Of a stretch of DNA of 8,377 nt, positions 7,645 to 8,377 are shown one piece after another (the first letter of the stretch is position 1; every line of letters starts with the position of its first letter). Below the pieces are notes generated by a model. The model worked only from the letters and a program-made list of their open reading frames with translations, had not been told where the DNA came from and made no database searches. Both the position numbers and the translations under genes were made by a program. Source of the stretch: Verrucomicrobiota bacterium (GTDB taxonomy: Bacteria; Verrucomicrobiota; Verrucomicrobiia; Chthoniobacterales; UBA10450); contig QHNB01000002.1 of the NCBI GenBank assembly GCA_003217965.1, forward strand, positions 1 through 8,377, read 5' to 3'.

Positions 7645-7658
7645 GGCGTTTGCCGTCA
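7641..7658 (-). terminator. hairpin at the fabH stop codon
   Basis: On the minus strand TGACGGC-AAAC-GCCGTCA forms a perfect 7-bp stem whose first three bases are the fabH TGA stop. No U-tract follows (ATCCCGAG comes next), so it is not a canonical intrinsic terminator. It may protect the fabH mRNA 3' end or be part of the adjoining extragenic repeat. Confidence 0.4.
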
Positions 7659-8377
7659 CCATTCGACGATCGTACTTGCCCAGGTCAATCCGCCACCGAA
7701 TACCACCATCAAGACATAATCGCCGGATTTTATCCGGCCAGAGCGGTTCGCTTCGTCGAGCGCGATCGCCACCGCTGCCGCGGATGTGTTGCCATAGCGA
7801 TCGACGTTAACGAACACTTTCTCGCGCGGGATTCCGAGTCGCTCGCCGATTGCCTCGATAATCCGAAGGTTAGCCTGATGTGGAATGACGCAGGCGATGT
7901 CTTCCACGCATAGGCCGGCGTCGTCAATCGCTTTTCTGGCTGCGGCCAGCATGGCCGTGACCGCCTGTTTGTAAACTTCCTTGCCCGACATGTGGATTGT
8001 TTGCAAAGCGAGATGCGCGTTCTCGGCTGTAATTGGCGTTTTCGAACCACCCCCTGGCATAAACAAAATGTCGCTAAAATCGCCGTCGCTCCCCATGTAA
8101 GTGCTGATCACACCGTGGGCGCTCCCGCGATGGCCGAGCACGGCCGCGCCTGCTCCATCACCGAAGAGGACGCAGGTATTCCTGTCCTTCCAGTTCGTGA
8201 TAGCAGTCAATTTGTCCGCCCCGATCACGAGCACCGTATCATAGGTGTGGGAGGTGATGAACTGCTGCGCGATCTCAACGCCAAATAAAAATCCCGCACA
8301 GGCAGCCGATACATCCAGGCAGGCAGCGTTTTTGGCTCCGAGTTTCTTTTGCACAAAACAGGCCGTGGCTGGGAAGA
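7656..8377 (-). CDS. fabH: 3-oxoacyl-ACP synthase III (KASIII), N-terminus outside window
   Basis: FabH condenses acetyl-CoA (or a branched acyl-CoA) with malonyl-ACP to start type II fatty acid synthesis. About 240 residues are present, so some 85 N-terminal residues lie beyond the right edge. The frame is open to position 8377 and reads FPATACFVQKKLG before the active-site block LDVSAACAGFLFG. The catalytic triad is complete: Cys in SAACAGF, His in CVIPHQANLRIIEA, and Asn in RYGNTSAAAVAIALDEA. NTCVLFGDGAGAAVLG and the C-terminal GDYVLMVVFGGGLTWASTIVEW are typical. A GTG at 8354 is an internal valine codon, not the start. The TGA stop is embedded in a hairpin, and 146 bp separate it from the cyclase gene. 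Confidence 0.96.
   Translation of the reverse strand, partial: FPATACFVQKKLGAKNAACLDVSAACAGFLFGVEIAQQFITSHTYDTVLVIGADKLTAITNWKDRNTCVLFGDGAGAAVLGHRGSAHGVISTYMGSDGDFSDILFMPGGGSKTPITAENAHLALQTIHMSGKEVYKQAVTAMLAAARKAIDDAGLCVEDIACVIPHQANLRIIEAIGERLGIPREKVFVNVDRYGNTSAAAVAIALDEANRSGRIKSGDYVLMVVFGGGLTWASTIVEW

Overview
The window looks like a chromosomal segment of a bacterium, probably a soil member of the Verrucomicrobiota (Chthoniobacterales-like). That placement is an inference from recall: the overall character of the 23S rRNA, an adenylate cyclase-TolB-TPR fusion protein, a dispersed hairpin repeat and the gene mix. No marker here fixes the taxonomy, and a 23S tree would settle it.

Layout. Positions 1-1290 hold the 5' part of a 23S rRNA gene on the minus strand, whose 3' part lies beyond the left edge. 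Its domain I carries an IVS-like 98-nt AT-rich insert closed by a 14-bp stem. Upstream of it (1291-1690, minus strand) there is no 16S rRNA and no tRNA. Instead there is an untranslated leader with several hairpins, a boxA-like antitermination site and a candidate sigma70-type promoter with an AT-rich UP-like stretch. The 23S gene therefore seems to be unlinked from 16S and to use its own promoter. Positions about 1725-2000 hold a decayed short-chain dehydrogenase fragment on the plus strand. Next come rph (RNase PH, 2110-2871) and a broken gmd (GDP-mannose 4,6-dehydratase, 3069-4008), both on the plus strand. The two halves of gmd are in different frames, and about 25 conserved codons are missing between them.

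The right half is all minus strand and converges on gmd. Reading leftward, it holds the end of fabH (7656-8377, cut by the right edge), a 146-bp gap with palindromic sequence, a class III cyclase/TolB-like/TPR protein (5641-7509), tatD (4777-5640) and a lipoprotein L,D-transpeptidase (4082-4780). The cyclase stop abuts the tatD ATG with no spacer. The tatD stop overlaps the next ATG as ATGA. These three genes are almost certainly one translationally coupled transcript.

Small repeats are a second theme. Three copies of one hairpin family (1351-1377, 4011-4042, 4054-4080) have different stems that all still pair. Two of them form an inverted pair between the convergent gmd and transpeptidase genes. 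A 90-bp palindrome of exactly 30 codons lies inside the 5' coding end of the transpeptidase. I see no CRISPR array, transposase, tRNA or phage gene. The most interesting points are the solitary 23S gene that keeps boxA, the IVS-like rRNA insert, the covarying hairpin repeat and the in-frame palindrome.
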